DNA of 64,000 nucleotides from Polyangiaceae bacterium (GTDB taxonomy: Bacteria > Myxococcota_A > Polyangia > Polyangiales > Polyangiaceae): positions 1-64,000 of the forward strand of contig JAICTZ010000004.1 in the NCBI GenBank assembly GCA_025936115.1. The letters are read 5' to 3'. Positions within the stretch are counted from its first letter, which is position 1. The number at the start of each line of letters is the position of its first letter. Positions 1-7,942 of the stretch are shown in pieces. Position numbers and translations under genes: made by a program. The notes beneath the pieces were generated by a model. That model saw only the letters and a list, made by a program, of their open reading frames with translations, made no database searches and was not told the origin of the DNA.

Positions 1-42
1 CGATCTGCCTCCGGGCCGGTGTCCCCTTCGGACGCCTCCGAG

Positions 43-138
43 TGGATCCGCTTGGCCGATCTCAGTTGGCTCTGCTTGGCCGATCTCGCCTGGATCCGCT
101 CTGCCGATCCCACGTGGATCTCATAGGCCGATCGGTGA
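43..138. repeat. 24-bp imperfect tandem repeat, four units
   Basis: Units begin at 43, 67, 91 and 115. Each starts TGGATC or TGGCTC and carries the core GGCCGATC or TGCCGATC. The last unit overlaps the end of the minus-strand gene at 121-720. Twenty-four bases is eight codons, so the array may once have been coding, but nothing upstream is visible to tell. Confidence 0.6.
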
Positions 139-720
139 CACTTGCACGCACAGCTTCACGGTGAGGGCGGTCCCCATCCCTTCTCCGCGAAACCACTTGC
201 GCATGTGCTCGCGAAAGCCTTCAAGGCGGGGCAACACGTCGGCGGGGATTCGGGCACCGCGACCCACGAACTCGCGAGAGCTCGCAGAGCCATCACGCTC
301 GTGCATGTCGAGCTCGGCGAGCAGCAGAACGCGTTCGTACTCGGGAAGCTCCTGCGCTCGGAGCCAGACCTCTGCAGCCAAGTCTTCGACGGCATCCGGC
401 CAGTCATCGCGGCCGATGCCGGAACAGATCGCCGCATCGTGAAGCGCTTGAGCTCCCTGCGGTGTCCCTAACTCGTGCAATACCTGCAGCAGGTCGTGGC
501 AGTGGCGTGAAAGGCCAGGTTGGGCGAGCACGTCCACGACTTCGTCTATGGCGGTGGGATTGGCGGGCATCCGATGGCCGAGGCGAGGCCAGATAGCTTG
601 CCACTGTCGGAGGCTGACCTTCCGGATGGGCGTGGCATCGAGGTGCTCCGCAGGTAGACGCTGTCGGGGTGCGCTTACAGGCGTTTCATCATTGCGGGCA
701 ACATCGTTCGGGGAGGCCAT
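121..720 (-). CDS. Hypothetical protein, 199 aa
   Basis: I do not recognise this protein. It has no signal peptide, membrane segment or known motif. The middle, roughly residues 75-150, looks helical and acidic, with stretches such as LLQVLHELG and DAVEDLAAEVWLRA. The ATG at 720 is preceded about 5 bases away by AAAGG, which supports the start. The stop codon falls inside the last unit of a 24-bp tandem repeat, so the C-terminus may have been changed by repeat growth. It is divergent from the WYL regulator across about 196 bp, so that regulator could control it; this is inference from position only. Confidence 0.55.
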   Translation of the reverse strand: MASPNDVARNDETPVSAPRQRLPAEHLDATPIRKVSLRQWQAIWPRLGHRMPANPTAIDEVVDVLAQPGLSRHCHDLLQVLHELGTPQGAQALHDAAICSGIGRDDWPDAVEDLAAEVWLRAQELPEYERVLLLAELDMHERDGSASSREFVGRGARIPADVLPRLEGFREHMRKWFRGEGMGTALTVKLCVQVSPIGL

Positions 721-916
721 GAGAACCTTTTTCGAGAACTTGAGGATCAGATCCGCTGGCGATCACTTCGGCGCCGCACGTGCGGCCCCCAGCAGCGCCG
801 CATGACGGGCAGGCTGCCCAAGTCAGACCAGTCTTCCGTAAGTTTGGATCGCCAAAGTCTCCCGGCAAGGCGGCTTGCCCTGTCTACTCACCTGACGATA
901 AGATCTTCGTCCTTTG

Positions 917-1978
917 ATGAGACCATCGCGCAACGATTCAGACGCCAATCAGAAGTTCCTCGTGATCATTGGGGATCTTCTCAGGGGCGACCGCCATTCG
1001 CGGCGGACCATTGCAGAACGAACGGGCAGGTCACTTCCGACAGCGGACAGGTGGATCGAGCAAATCCTTCGGTCATTTCCGAGAGTTCGGAGCGAACGAG
1101 AAGGAAAGACCAGGTGGCTGGTCTACGAGGACCGCCGCGAGGTACCGACCAAGACGGCAACCGTGGGAGCGTGCGTAGCCGCAAGTCTCGCCTCGATTTT
1201 CGAAGGGTCGCAGCAGGAGCGGAACTTGAGGGACGCGCGCGACTATTTGCTGAAGCTTCGAGGCGCCTCGTACGGGGACCTCGATCGAAAATTCTTCTTC
1301 GCTCCCAAAGGTGGAGAGTATGCGCTTCCCGAAGCTCGCGAAGAGCTCGATGAGACGATCGACGCCATCCTCGACGGCAGGGTTCTCCGTTTTGCGTATC
1401 GGCACAACGACGGCCGCGAAGAGAACCTGTCCGTCCGACCGCTCACGCTCGTGATTTTTAATCAGCAGTTTTACGTGCTCGCGCTACGCGCGGATGGGTC
1501 CACCTACTGCTACCGCTTCGCTAGAATGTCGAACGTCGATGCCACAAGCGAGGCGTTCGAATACCCAACAAAGAATCAGTTTGATCCGCAGGTGGTATTC
1601 GGTCCCTCCTTCGGGATTCACATCGCCCTTCCCGGCCCGGTTGAGGATGTTGAAGTGGTCGTTTCGGGACCATGGGCAAACTTCGCCACCAGCCACCGAT
1701 GGCACCCTTCGCAGCAGGTCGAGCTCAGATCGGACGGAACCGTGCTGGTGAAGCTACGCGTGCGCGTATGCCCCGAAGTCCAAAGCTGGGTCCTTGGCTT
1801 CGGTGAGCACGCTGAGGTGCTGCGACCGCAATCCTTGCGAAAACAGGTAGCCGCGCGCATCGAGAAGGCAGCGATGATCTATCCGCGGTCCGGCCCGCGG
1901 GTCGCCAAAGCCGGACGCGATCATCCACGTTCCGGGCGCGGTTCGGCACCCTCGAGGCGGCGCTCCGGCCACGGATGA
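917..1978 (+). CDS. WYL-domain transcriptional regulator
   Basis: Probable DNA-binding regulator of the WYL/YafY type. Residues about 12-60 look like a helix-turn-helix (RRTIAERTGRSLPTADRWIE). Residues about 125-200 match a WYL domain (VLRFAYRHNDGREENLSVRP, then QFYVLALRADG in place of the eponymous WYL). Residues about 235-320 fit the C-terminal WCX extension. The last 30 residues are Arg/Ser/Gly-rich and probably not structured. An in-frame TTG lies one codon earlier at 914; I prefer the ATG. WYL proteins are known to sense ligands, often nucleic acids, and to regulate DNA-damage or phage-defence loci, but no defence operon is adjacent. The likely target is its own promoter or the divergent gene. 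Confidence 0.8.
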   Translation: MRPSRNDSDANQKFLVIIGDLLRGDRHSRRTIAERTGRSLPTADRWIEQILRSFPRVRSEREGKTRWLVYEDRREVPTKTATVGACVAASLASIFEGSQQERNLRDARDYLLKLRGASYGDLDRKFFFAPKGGEYALPEAREELDETIDAILDGRVLRFAYRHNDGREENLSVRPLTLVIFNQQFYVLALRADGSTYCYRFARMSNVDATSEAFEYPTKNQFDPQVVFGPSFGIHIALPGPVEDVEVVVSGPWANFATSHRWHPSQQVELRSDGTVLVKLRVRVCPEVQSWVLGFGEHAEVLRPQSLRKQVAARIEKAAMIYPRSGPRVAKAGRDHPRSGRGSAPSRRRSGHG

Positions 1979-2275
1979 CTCTCCTGATGAGCTGCAGGTG
2001 TAAAAGTGGGATCGCGAATCTCCCGCGCGGTTTGAACCCGGCATCCGCGCTACCTCGCCGAGTGGTCCTAACGTTTGTACGTTTCTCGATCGCAGTGTTG
2101 CCGCAGTCGAAGATCTGCGAAACTAACGTGAAGAGCCGGCGATAGGCCGCCATGTCGCCCTTGGAGGGGTGAGCGTTCAGGTCGTTCTGGGTCGCCGTGA
2201 CGTGTAGGCCATCGTCATCCCTCCAGCCGGGCAAGAACGCAAAGGGATGACTGTAGGCTGAAGTGCGCTACGGTC
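1979..2275. other. Intergenic region with a possible gene remnant on the minus strand
   Basis: No complete gene is seen. On the minus strand, 2234 down to about 2090 reads as a G/C-third-position frame (HPSKGDMAAYRRLFTLVSQ, then FDCGNTAIEK) that starts only at TTG. The frame then continues antisense into the WYL gene and stops at 1725. It resembles coding sequence but no family is recognisable, so it may be the end of a decayed gene. Confidence 0.25.
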
Positions 2276-3235
2276 GTGCGCGTGAAGGCCGCCGTCATCC
2301 ATGCGTTCGATTCGCCGCCGCGCTACGGGACGTTCGACGAACCGGTCGCGGCTGCCGGCGAAGTGCTCGTCGAGGTGAACGCGTCTGCGCTCACGAACCT
2401 CGCGCGACTGTTCGCCGCGGGTAAGCACCACAGCGCTGCGCCCCCGCCCGCCGTCGCCGGCGTCGACGGGGTGGGGGTGCTCGGCGGCAAGCGCGTGTAC
2501 TTCGCGCTGCCGCGACCGCCGTTCGGAAGCATGGCGGAGCGAACGGTCGTGAACGCGGGGCAGTGCGTCGAGCTGCCGGACGGCGTCGATGACGTGACGG
2601 CGGCGGCGGCCGGGAACCCGGGCATGTCGTCGTGGGCGGCGCTGACCCGGCGCGCGCGTTTCGTGCGGGGCGAGAGGGTGCTCGTCAACGGTGGCGCCGG
2701 TGTCTCGGGGCGGCTCGCCGTGCAAGTGGCCAAGCATCTCGGCGCGCGTCGCGTGGTCGCGACGGCGCGGAATCCGGCTGCCGAGCATGAATTGCGCGCG
2801 CTCGGCGCCGACGGCTTCATCGGGCTCACGCTGCCGCAAGCCGAGCTCGTCCAAGCGTTCCGGCGCGAGCTCGGCACGCACGGGATGGATATCATCCTCG
2901 ACTATCTCTACGGTGCTCCCGCCGAAGCGCTGCTCGGCGCCTGCGTGGGACCGGGACTCGGCGCCGCCGAACCGCGCGTGCGTTACGTGCAAATCGGCGC
3001 TTCCGCCGGTATGACGATTCCGCTACCTGCCGCCGCGCTCCGGAGCTCGGGGCTCGAGTTGCTCGGAGCGGGGCTCGGAGCGCTGTCGCACGTCGAGCTC
3101 GTCACCTGCATCGGTGAGTTTTTCCAGAGCTACGTCGCGGGAGGTTTCCGCGTCCAAACGACGACGAGGCCGCTGTCCGAGATCGAGACGGCGTGGGCGC
3201 ACACGGGGCGCGAGCGCCTCGTGCTCACGCTGTGA
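2276..3235 (+). CDS. MDR-family NAD(P)H:quinone oxidoreductase-like protein
   Basis: Medium-chain dehydrogenase/reductase of the zinc-free quinone-oxidoreductase class. The GroES-like N-terminal domain (about 1-115) is followed by a Rossmann fold whose nucleotide loop reads VLVNGGAGVSGRLAVQVAKH near residues 133-152. The zinc ligands of true alcohol dehydrogenases are absent. The length of 319 residues is normal for the class. The start is GTG at 2276; a second GTG two codons later is equally possible. It converges with the next gene, their stops being only one base apart, so the two are not co-transcribed. The substrate is not predictable from the sequence. Confidence 0.85.
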   Translation: MRVKAAVIHAFDSPPRYGTFDEPVAAAGEVLVEVNASALTNLARLFAAGKHHSAAPPPAVAGVDGVGVLGGKRVYFALPRPPFGSMAERTVVNAGQCVELPDGVDDVTAAAAGNPGMSSWAALTRRARFVRGERVLVNGGAGVSGRLAVQVAKHLGARRVVATARNPAAEHELRALGADGFIGLTLPQAELVQAFRRELGTHGMDIILDYLYGAPAEALLGACVGPGLGAAEPRVRYVQIGASAGMTIPLPAAALRSSGLELLGAGLGALSHVELVTCIGEFFQSYVAGGFRVQTTTRPLSEIETAWAHTGRERLVLTL

Positions 3236-3236
3236 G

Positions 3237-4508
3237 CTACCAGCGCTGAGCGTTGCTCGCGACGAAGAACGTCAGCACCACGACGAAACGCGCCGCGGCA
3301 GCCGTCTTCGACATTTTGAGCGAACCGTCCGCAGATGGCGCGGGCGCCATGGCCCAAGGCAGCATCGGCAGCCAATACCAGGGCGCGAGATAGCGCTGCG
3401 TGCCGAAAGCGAGCCCGCCGAAGAGCACCGTCGCTGCGTCGAGGCGCGCGCCTTCTCTCGACAAAAGCGCCGTGAACCCGAGAATGACGACCGCGTAACC
3501 CAGGACCGGCAACCAGGGTCCACGCCCCGGACACACCGGGTTCGGCGGTTGTTTCGCGGCGTGCAGCGAGACCGTCGCTTGAATCATGTAAGCGAAACCG
3601 AGCGCCGCGACGAAGAGCAGCACACCGCCCACGAGGAGCGCGCGCTCACGGCTCGACAGCTTGCGCCAAGCGCGCGCTGCCGGCACGAACTCCCACGCGA
3701 TCGGCGGCGCCAGCATGAACAGGCGCGAATGCACGAGCACCGCGAGCCCGCCCGAAAACGAAGCGAGCGCGTGACTTCGCCGCCGCGCCGCTTCGAAGCC
3801 GAGCGAGGTGAGCGCGACCGCCGCGATGTCGTAAAAGCCCTCCATCGTCCAGTAGTACGAATAGACGACGACCACTGCCGCGACGAGCTGGCGGGCGATC
3901 GTCGGCGGACGAGCGCGCCACCATGCCGTCCACGCGAGCACGGCGGCAAACCACGTGAGCGCGAGCACCGCGAGGAACAGCCGATTCGACGCGCCGAACG
4001 AAATCAGCCCGTAGTGATAGAGGAACGCGCTCGGTGCAGCCAGCAGGTAGACGCCCGGTGGGTAGCAGCGAGGCACGTGAGGGAAATTCAACACGAGCGG
4101 GCGCGTAGGTGGGTAGCCGGGAACGAACTGCATGTCCTGTGGAAACGAGTGCGCATACGTCTTGAGATCCGGCGGCAGCACGTCGATCTCCGCGGGCGTG
4201 AGCCGGCGAAACAGCGTGAGCGCCGGCACGCGCCACATCGTGGGGCCAAGGCTCGGGAACAGTCGCGTCTCGCCGACGTGCGCCACGTGATCGGTGTGCC
4301 CGCGATGGCGCTTCAGATCGAGCCCCGTGAAGGTGCCGAGCGGATCGCTCCGAAATAGCGCCAGATAACCGAGCGCCACCAGGAGTCCCACCACGCCCAA
4401 GACGCGGACCCAGCCGCCGCGCGCGAACAAGCCGTGAATCCCGGCCGCGCTCGGTGCAGGGCCGCTGTCGGGCGACCTCGGAGCGCTCTCGACCGACTGC
4501 ACCGACAT
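3237..4508 (-). CDS. Polytopic membrane protein, possible GT-C glycosyltransferase
   Basis: About 423 residues with eight or more hydrophobic segments, for example VLGVVGLLVALGYLALF near residue 40 and ALLVGGVLLFVAALGFAYM later. The architecture resembles GT-C or mannosyltransferase-like integral membrane proteins (compare YPPGVYLLAAPSAFLYHYGL), but no DxD/DE catalytic loop is clear. I chose the ATG at 4508 (MSVQSVESAP). A longer frame starts at 4547 and adds 13 residues. It sits tail-to-tail with the oxidoreductase gene. Its role may be transfer of sugars from polyprenyl carriers; this is a weak inference from topology. Confidence 0.7.
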   Translation of the reverse strand: MSVQSVESAPRSPDSGPAPSAAGIHGLFARGGWVRVLGVVGLLVALGYLALFRSDPLGTFTGLDLKRHRGHTDHVAHVGETRLFPSLGPTMWRVPALTLFRRLTPAEIDVLPPDLKTYAHSFPQDMQFVPGYPPTRPLVLNFPHVPRCYPPGVYLLAAPSAFLYHYGLISFGASNRLFLAVLALTWFAAVLAWTAWWRARPPTIARQLVAAVVVVYSYYWTMEGFYDIAAVALTSLGFEAARRRSHALASFSGGLAVLVHSRLFMLAPPIAWEFVPAARAWRKLSSRERALLVGGVLLFVAALGFAYMIQATVSLHAAKQPPNPVCPGRGPWLPVLGYAVVILGFTALLSREGARLDAATVLFGGLAFGTQRYLAPWYWLPMLPWAMAPAPSADGSLKMSKTAAAARFVVVLTFFVASNAQRW

Positions 4509-4597
4509 GGTGGTCGGCGGTATGCGTCGACTCTCCGCGCCGTGCAACGCCTAGAATAGGCTCGCAGCTATCCGGCGCATTTTCGGGGCGCGGGGAT

Positions 4598-4840
4598 CTA
4601 GCGCCGTTCGGCGCGCCGCATCGTGATCGAGTACCGCGTTGCGCCCGCCGCGATCGAACACGAGGAGTCGCTCACCACCCGCTTCGGATTGACGGGAGGG
4701 CGTTGCGCCGAAAGTCGGACGGAGGACGGCAGGCGCGACGGCTGCTCGAGTCGGCTGCCACACTGCATGCAGAAGCACGCCCCGGCGAAGACCTCGGCGC
4801 GGCACTTGGAGCAAGCTAGATTCAGAGCTTCCGTCGCCAT
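4598..4840 (-). CDS. Small zinc-ribbon protein
   Basis: Eighty residues starting MATEALNLACSKC. The N-terminus carries a four-cysteine zinc ribbon, CSKCRAEVFAGACFCMQCG (Cys-x2-Cys, then Cys-x-Cys-x2-Cys), followed by a basic, disordered tail. Zinc ribbons of this kind occur in many bacterial proteins as protein- or nucleic-acid-binding modules. The reading frame is open upstream to 4963, but the ribbon-proximal ATG gives the natural N-terminus. It lies upstream of, and in the same direction as, the membrane protein gene, about 90 bp away. Specific function unknown. Confidence 0.6.
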   Translation of the reverse strand: MATEALNLACSKCRAEVFAGACFCMQCGSRLEQPSRLPSSVRLSAQRPPVNPKRVVSDSSCSIAAGATRYSITMRRAERR

Positions 4841-5083
4841 CCTGTAGCCTTTCCCGAATCGTTCATCGCCTGGCGCGTTCGCGCGGGCGATCGTCATTTC
4901 TTTGAGTGGGGCATGGCGCGCGATTTTCTGAACGGTTTTCGGGCTCGAGCAGCGGTGGGACACCCGCCCACCTCGAGCGTGCTTTCACGCCATCGTTTCG
5001 TAAAGCGAGGGCCGAGCCGCCACTCAGCTAGGGTGGGAGCGTACCGCTGGGTCGTCGCGCTCCCCGAACCTCGGAGAGTTTCC

Positions 5084-5710
5084 ATGCGTACGCGACACCT
5101 ACGTCTCCTGCTGGCGGGCAACGTCGCCGTCTTGGCTGTGCTCACGCTCGCCGCGTGCGGCTCGGACGATTCGGAGGACAGAGGCCTCGGAGGCAGCCGA
5201 GCGACGGGCGGCGCTCACAACGGTCAGGCCGGAACGCCCTTCATTAGCGTTGGCGCCAGCGGCGGCTCGAGCGGTATCGGCGGAACGAGCACCAGCTCGA
5301 GCGGTACGGGCGGCTCGAACAGTACGGGCGGCTCGGACAGTACCGGAGGCTCCAACGAGACTGGCGGCTCGGATAACCAGGCAGGTGCCGCGGCCGCCGG
5401 AGAAGCCGCTGGCGGCGCGCCAAGCACGGCAGGTACGGCCGGCACTGGCGCTTCCGGCACGCAACCGCTCGGTGCCATCTGCTCCAACGACTCGAATTGC
5501 TCGCAAAGCAGCGGCGCGGCCGTCTGCTGCGTCAACACCTGCACCGCCGCGGACCAATGCCCGGCAAACCCCATGTACCTACCGTGCGATTCGACGGCTG
5601 ATTGTTCAGCCTACGGCGGCGGCAAGCTCTGCTGCGAAACGTCGTCCAACGGACAGACGATGCGCTTCTGCACCAAACAATCGGCCTGCAGCGGCAAGAT
5701 CCTACCCTAG
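5084..5710 (+). CDS. Secreted cysteine-rich lipoprotein
   Basis: Lipoprotein with a hydrophobic signal and lipobox LAAC (lipidated Cys at residue 25). It is followed by a long Gly/Ser/Thr linker (SSGTGGSNSTGGSDSTGGS) and a C-terminal cysteine-rich module of about 80 residues with pairs such as AVCCVNTC and KLCCETS. The start at 5084 is set by the signal peptide and by GGAGAG upstream; the frame itself is open from 4913. Such linker-plus-disulfide proteins are typical surface proteins of Polyangia. It converges with another Cys-rich lipoprotein gene. Function unknown. Confidence 0.8.
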   Translation: MRTRHLRLLLAGNVAVLAVLTLAACGSDDSEDRGLGGSRATGGAHNGQAGTPFISVGASGGSSGIGGTSTSSSGTGGSNSTGGSDSTGGSNETGGSDNQAGAAAAGEAAGGAPSTAGTAGTGASGTQPLGAICSNDSNCSQSSGAAVCCVNTCTAADQCPANPMYLPCDSTADCSAYGGGKLCCETSSNGQTMRFCTKQSACSGKILP

Positions 5711-5789
5711 CGGCGAACGCGTCCGACGTGACGACCTCACCGGACGTGGCGAGCTCACCGAACGTGGCGTGTTGCTCGCCGGGTCGAGC

Positions 5790-7784
5790 TCATTGGCATC
5801 GATACGAGCTGCAGCTGCCGGACTCGCAGTCCTCGGGGCGAGAGCAGTACTGACCCTTGGCGCCCGTCGTGCAGGTCCCGGCACTGTTGCCGCCCGTGTA
5901 GCAGTGGCCGCTCGAACATTGGGCGGGCGTGACACAGAACGCGCCGAGCGTCCCGTCGGTGCATTGGCCGCGGCCGAGCCCTTCGGAGTAGGCGCAAGTG
6001 CCTTCGACGCAGTCAGCATCGTCGTAACATGCGCTCTTGAGCAAACCGTCCGTGCAGCGGCCGTAGCTGTTGCCGGGGATGAAGGCGCAGAGCATCGACT
6101 GGCAGTCGTCCTCGGCCGTGCAAAGCGACATGAGCTCGCCGTCCGTGCACTGCCCGCTACTGCTCCCCGCGCCGATGGCGCAACGCGTCGAGTTGCAGTT
6201 GGCGTCCGCCGTACAAAGCGCGGCGACGTCTCCGCTCGTGCAAGTCCCGGATCCGCTGCCTGACGAGACCGCACAGTGACTGGAATCGCACTGTTCGTCC
6301 TCGAGGCAGAGCGAGCCGTCCGCGCCGTCCGTGCATTTACCGACTTCGTAGCCCTTTTCGACCACGCAGCGCTTGGAGGCGCACTGGTCGTCGCTCGCGC
6401 AGTACGAACGCGGCGCTCCGTCCGTGCAGTAGCCACCGTCGTGGCCGAGCGCGCACACGCCGACCTCGCAGTGCTCGGGCTTGCTGCAGCGATCGCCCAC
6501 TTGGCCCCCGCTGCAGGTCCAACCGGCGCCAACGTCGTCTTGCGCGCAGCGCCCGTCAGCACAGTCCTCGTCGTCGCCGTTGTCGCAGCTCTTGCCGACG
6601 GCGCCGTCCGTGCACGTCCTGCCGAAGCCCGTCTCCGAGAAGCCCTCGACGCAATGCCCGTCCACACAATCCGTGTTCTCCGCACACGGCTGATCGAGCT
6701 GGCCCTCGGTGCAAAATCCCCGGCTGCCATCATCCGCGCAGGCGCCGCTCTTGCAATCCGTATCGGCGCCGCACGCGTCACCGACAGCGCCCGACGAGCA
6801 GAGCCCGCCGAAGTCGGTCATGACGCACGCAAAGCCGCTGTCACACTGAGTCGCCTCGGTGCACGCGCTGTCGTTGCGTCCGTCCGTGCACGTGCCTTCG
6901 CTGGCGCCGGCGTAGGATTTGCCGCAAAACCCAGCGTCACAGTCCGCGTTCTCCCGGCAACCCGTCCCGGTAGAACCATCGCTGCAACTGCCGAGCTCGG
7001 CGGAGGTCGCTCCGGCACAGATACCGAGCCGGCAATCGCGCGCGTTGCTGCACGGCGCCCCGACCGTGCCGTCGGTGCAGGCGCCGACGAACGACGACAC
7101 CGGTAAGACGCAGCTCAGACCGCTCTGGCAATCCGCGCTCAGATTGCACGTTCCCTCGAGTTTACCGCCGGAGCAGCGGCGCGTGCCGTCGAGCGCGGTC
7201 GCGACGCAACTGCCCATGACGCAGTCGCCGTCGTCGAGACAGGCAGAGCCGTCGGCACCGCTCACGCAATCCCCCGCCGAGTCGCCAGGCGCTTGGACGC
7301 AACGCCCACTGCCGCAATCGCCGTCGCTCGTGCAGGGCGCGAACTTGCCGATGCACTGGACGACGTCGCCGAGATCGCGCGCGCAAGCCACGTCACAATC
7401 CACACCGGTCAGACAGCCGAGCTTTTGGTTGCAGCCGACGTAACTCGCGGGGAAGGGATCACACGCGCAGCTCACCGACGAACACGCCGTGCCGCAGGCG
7501 CGGCCGTCGAAAGTCATCGCGAGCTCGGCGCAGCCTTCGGTCGTGGGAGCTGGCGGAATCGCCGGGCGGCCCCCGGTGCCGGCGGCGCCCGCTCTGCCGG
7601 AAGGCTTGCCTCCGCTGCCGCCGCTTGTCACGGGGGCGGAGCCGCCTTCTCCGCCGTTACTTGCCTGCGGGCTCGGCTTCGAGTCGTCCGAGCAGGCGAC
7701 CGCGATCGCGAGCACGGCCGGCAGCGCGGCCAAAAAACCTAGTTGCCAGACTCCACTGCCCTTCTCGATGCGCATGTCGCTCAT
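5790..7784 (-). CDS. Large lipoprotein with about 16 disulfide-rich repeats
   Basis: The 664-residue protein has a signal peptide ending in the lipobox VAC (Cys near residue 31) and a short Gly/Ser linker. It then has about 16 repeats of some 33 residues built on Cys-x-(D/S)-G-x5-Cys, for example CTDGAVGKSC and CTDGTLGAFC. Each repeat is rich in Asp and Gly and probably forms small disulfide knots, possibly binding calcium. The start could also be the ATG three codons later (MRIEKG). Proteins of this kind are displayed on the outer membrane of myxobacteria. It reads toward the lipoprotein at 5084 and ends 79 bp from it. Exact role unknown. Confidence 0.85.
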   Translation of the reverse strand: MSDMRIEKGSGVWQLGFLAALPAVLAIAVACSDDSKPSPQASNGGEGGSAPVTSGGSGGKPSGRAGAAGTGGRPAIPPAPTTEGCAELAMTFDGRACGTACSSVSCACDPFPASYVGCNQKLGCLTGVDCDVACARDLGDVVQCIGKFAPCTSDGDCGSGRCVQAPGDSAGDCVSGADGSACLDDGDCVMGSCVATALDGTRRCSGGKLEGTCNLSADCQSGLSCVLPVSSFVGACTDGTVGAPCSNARDCRLGICAGATSAELGSCSDGSTGTGCRENADCDAGFCGKSYAGASEGTCTDGRNDSACTEATQCDSGFACVMTDFGGLCSSGAVGDACGADTDCKSGACADDGSRGFCTEGQLDQPCAENTDCVDGHCVEGFSETGFGRTCTDGAVGKSCDNGDDEDCADGRCAQDDVGAGWTCSGGQVGDRCSKPEHCEVGVCALGHDGGYCTDGAPRSYCASDDQCASKRCVVEKGYEVGKCTDGADGSLCLEDEQCDSSHCAVSSGSGSGTCTSGDVAALCTADANCNSTRCAIGAGSSSGQCTDGELMSLCTAEDDCQSMLCAFIPGNSYGRCTDGLLKSACYDDADCVEGTCAYSEGLGRGQCTDGTLGAFCVTPAQCSSGHCYTGGNSAGTCTTGAKGQYCSRPEDCESGSCSSYRCQ

Positions 7785-7942
7785 CCCTTCTACGCGGCCG
7801 TGCGCGCGAGACTACCGCCGCCCCGCGCGTTTGGCGCATTCGGCCCGGCGTTTGCTGAGACAAGGTGCGCGAGCGGCGCACCCTGCCCGACCTCGGCCGA
7901 CGACGGAAACGCGCCCGGCGCCCTTACGCCGCCGTTACGCTT

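Noticed and set aside
1990..2080. tRNA-like stretch with GTTTGAACCC
   Set aside because: The T-arm and acceptor pairs do not form; no anticodon arm could be drawn on either strand.
3114..4358. 414-aa Arg-rich ORF opposite the membrane protein gene
   Set aside because: Typical high-GC antisense frame; the opposite strand codes for clear membrane helices.
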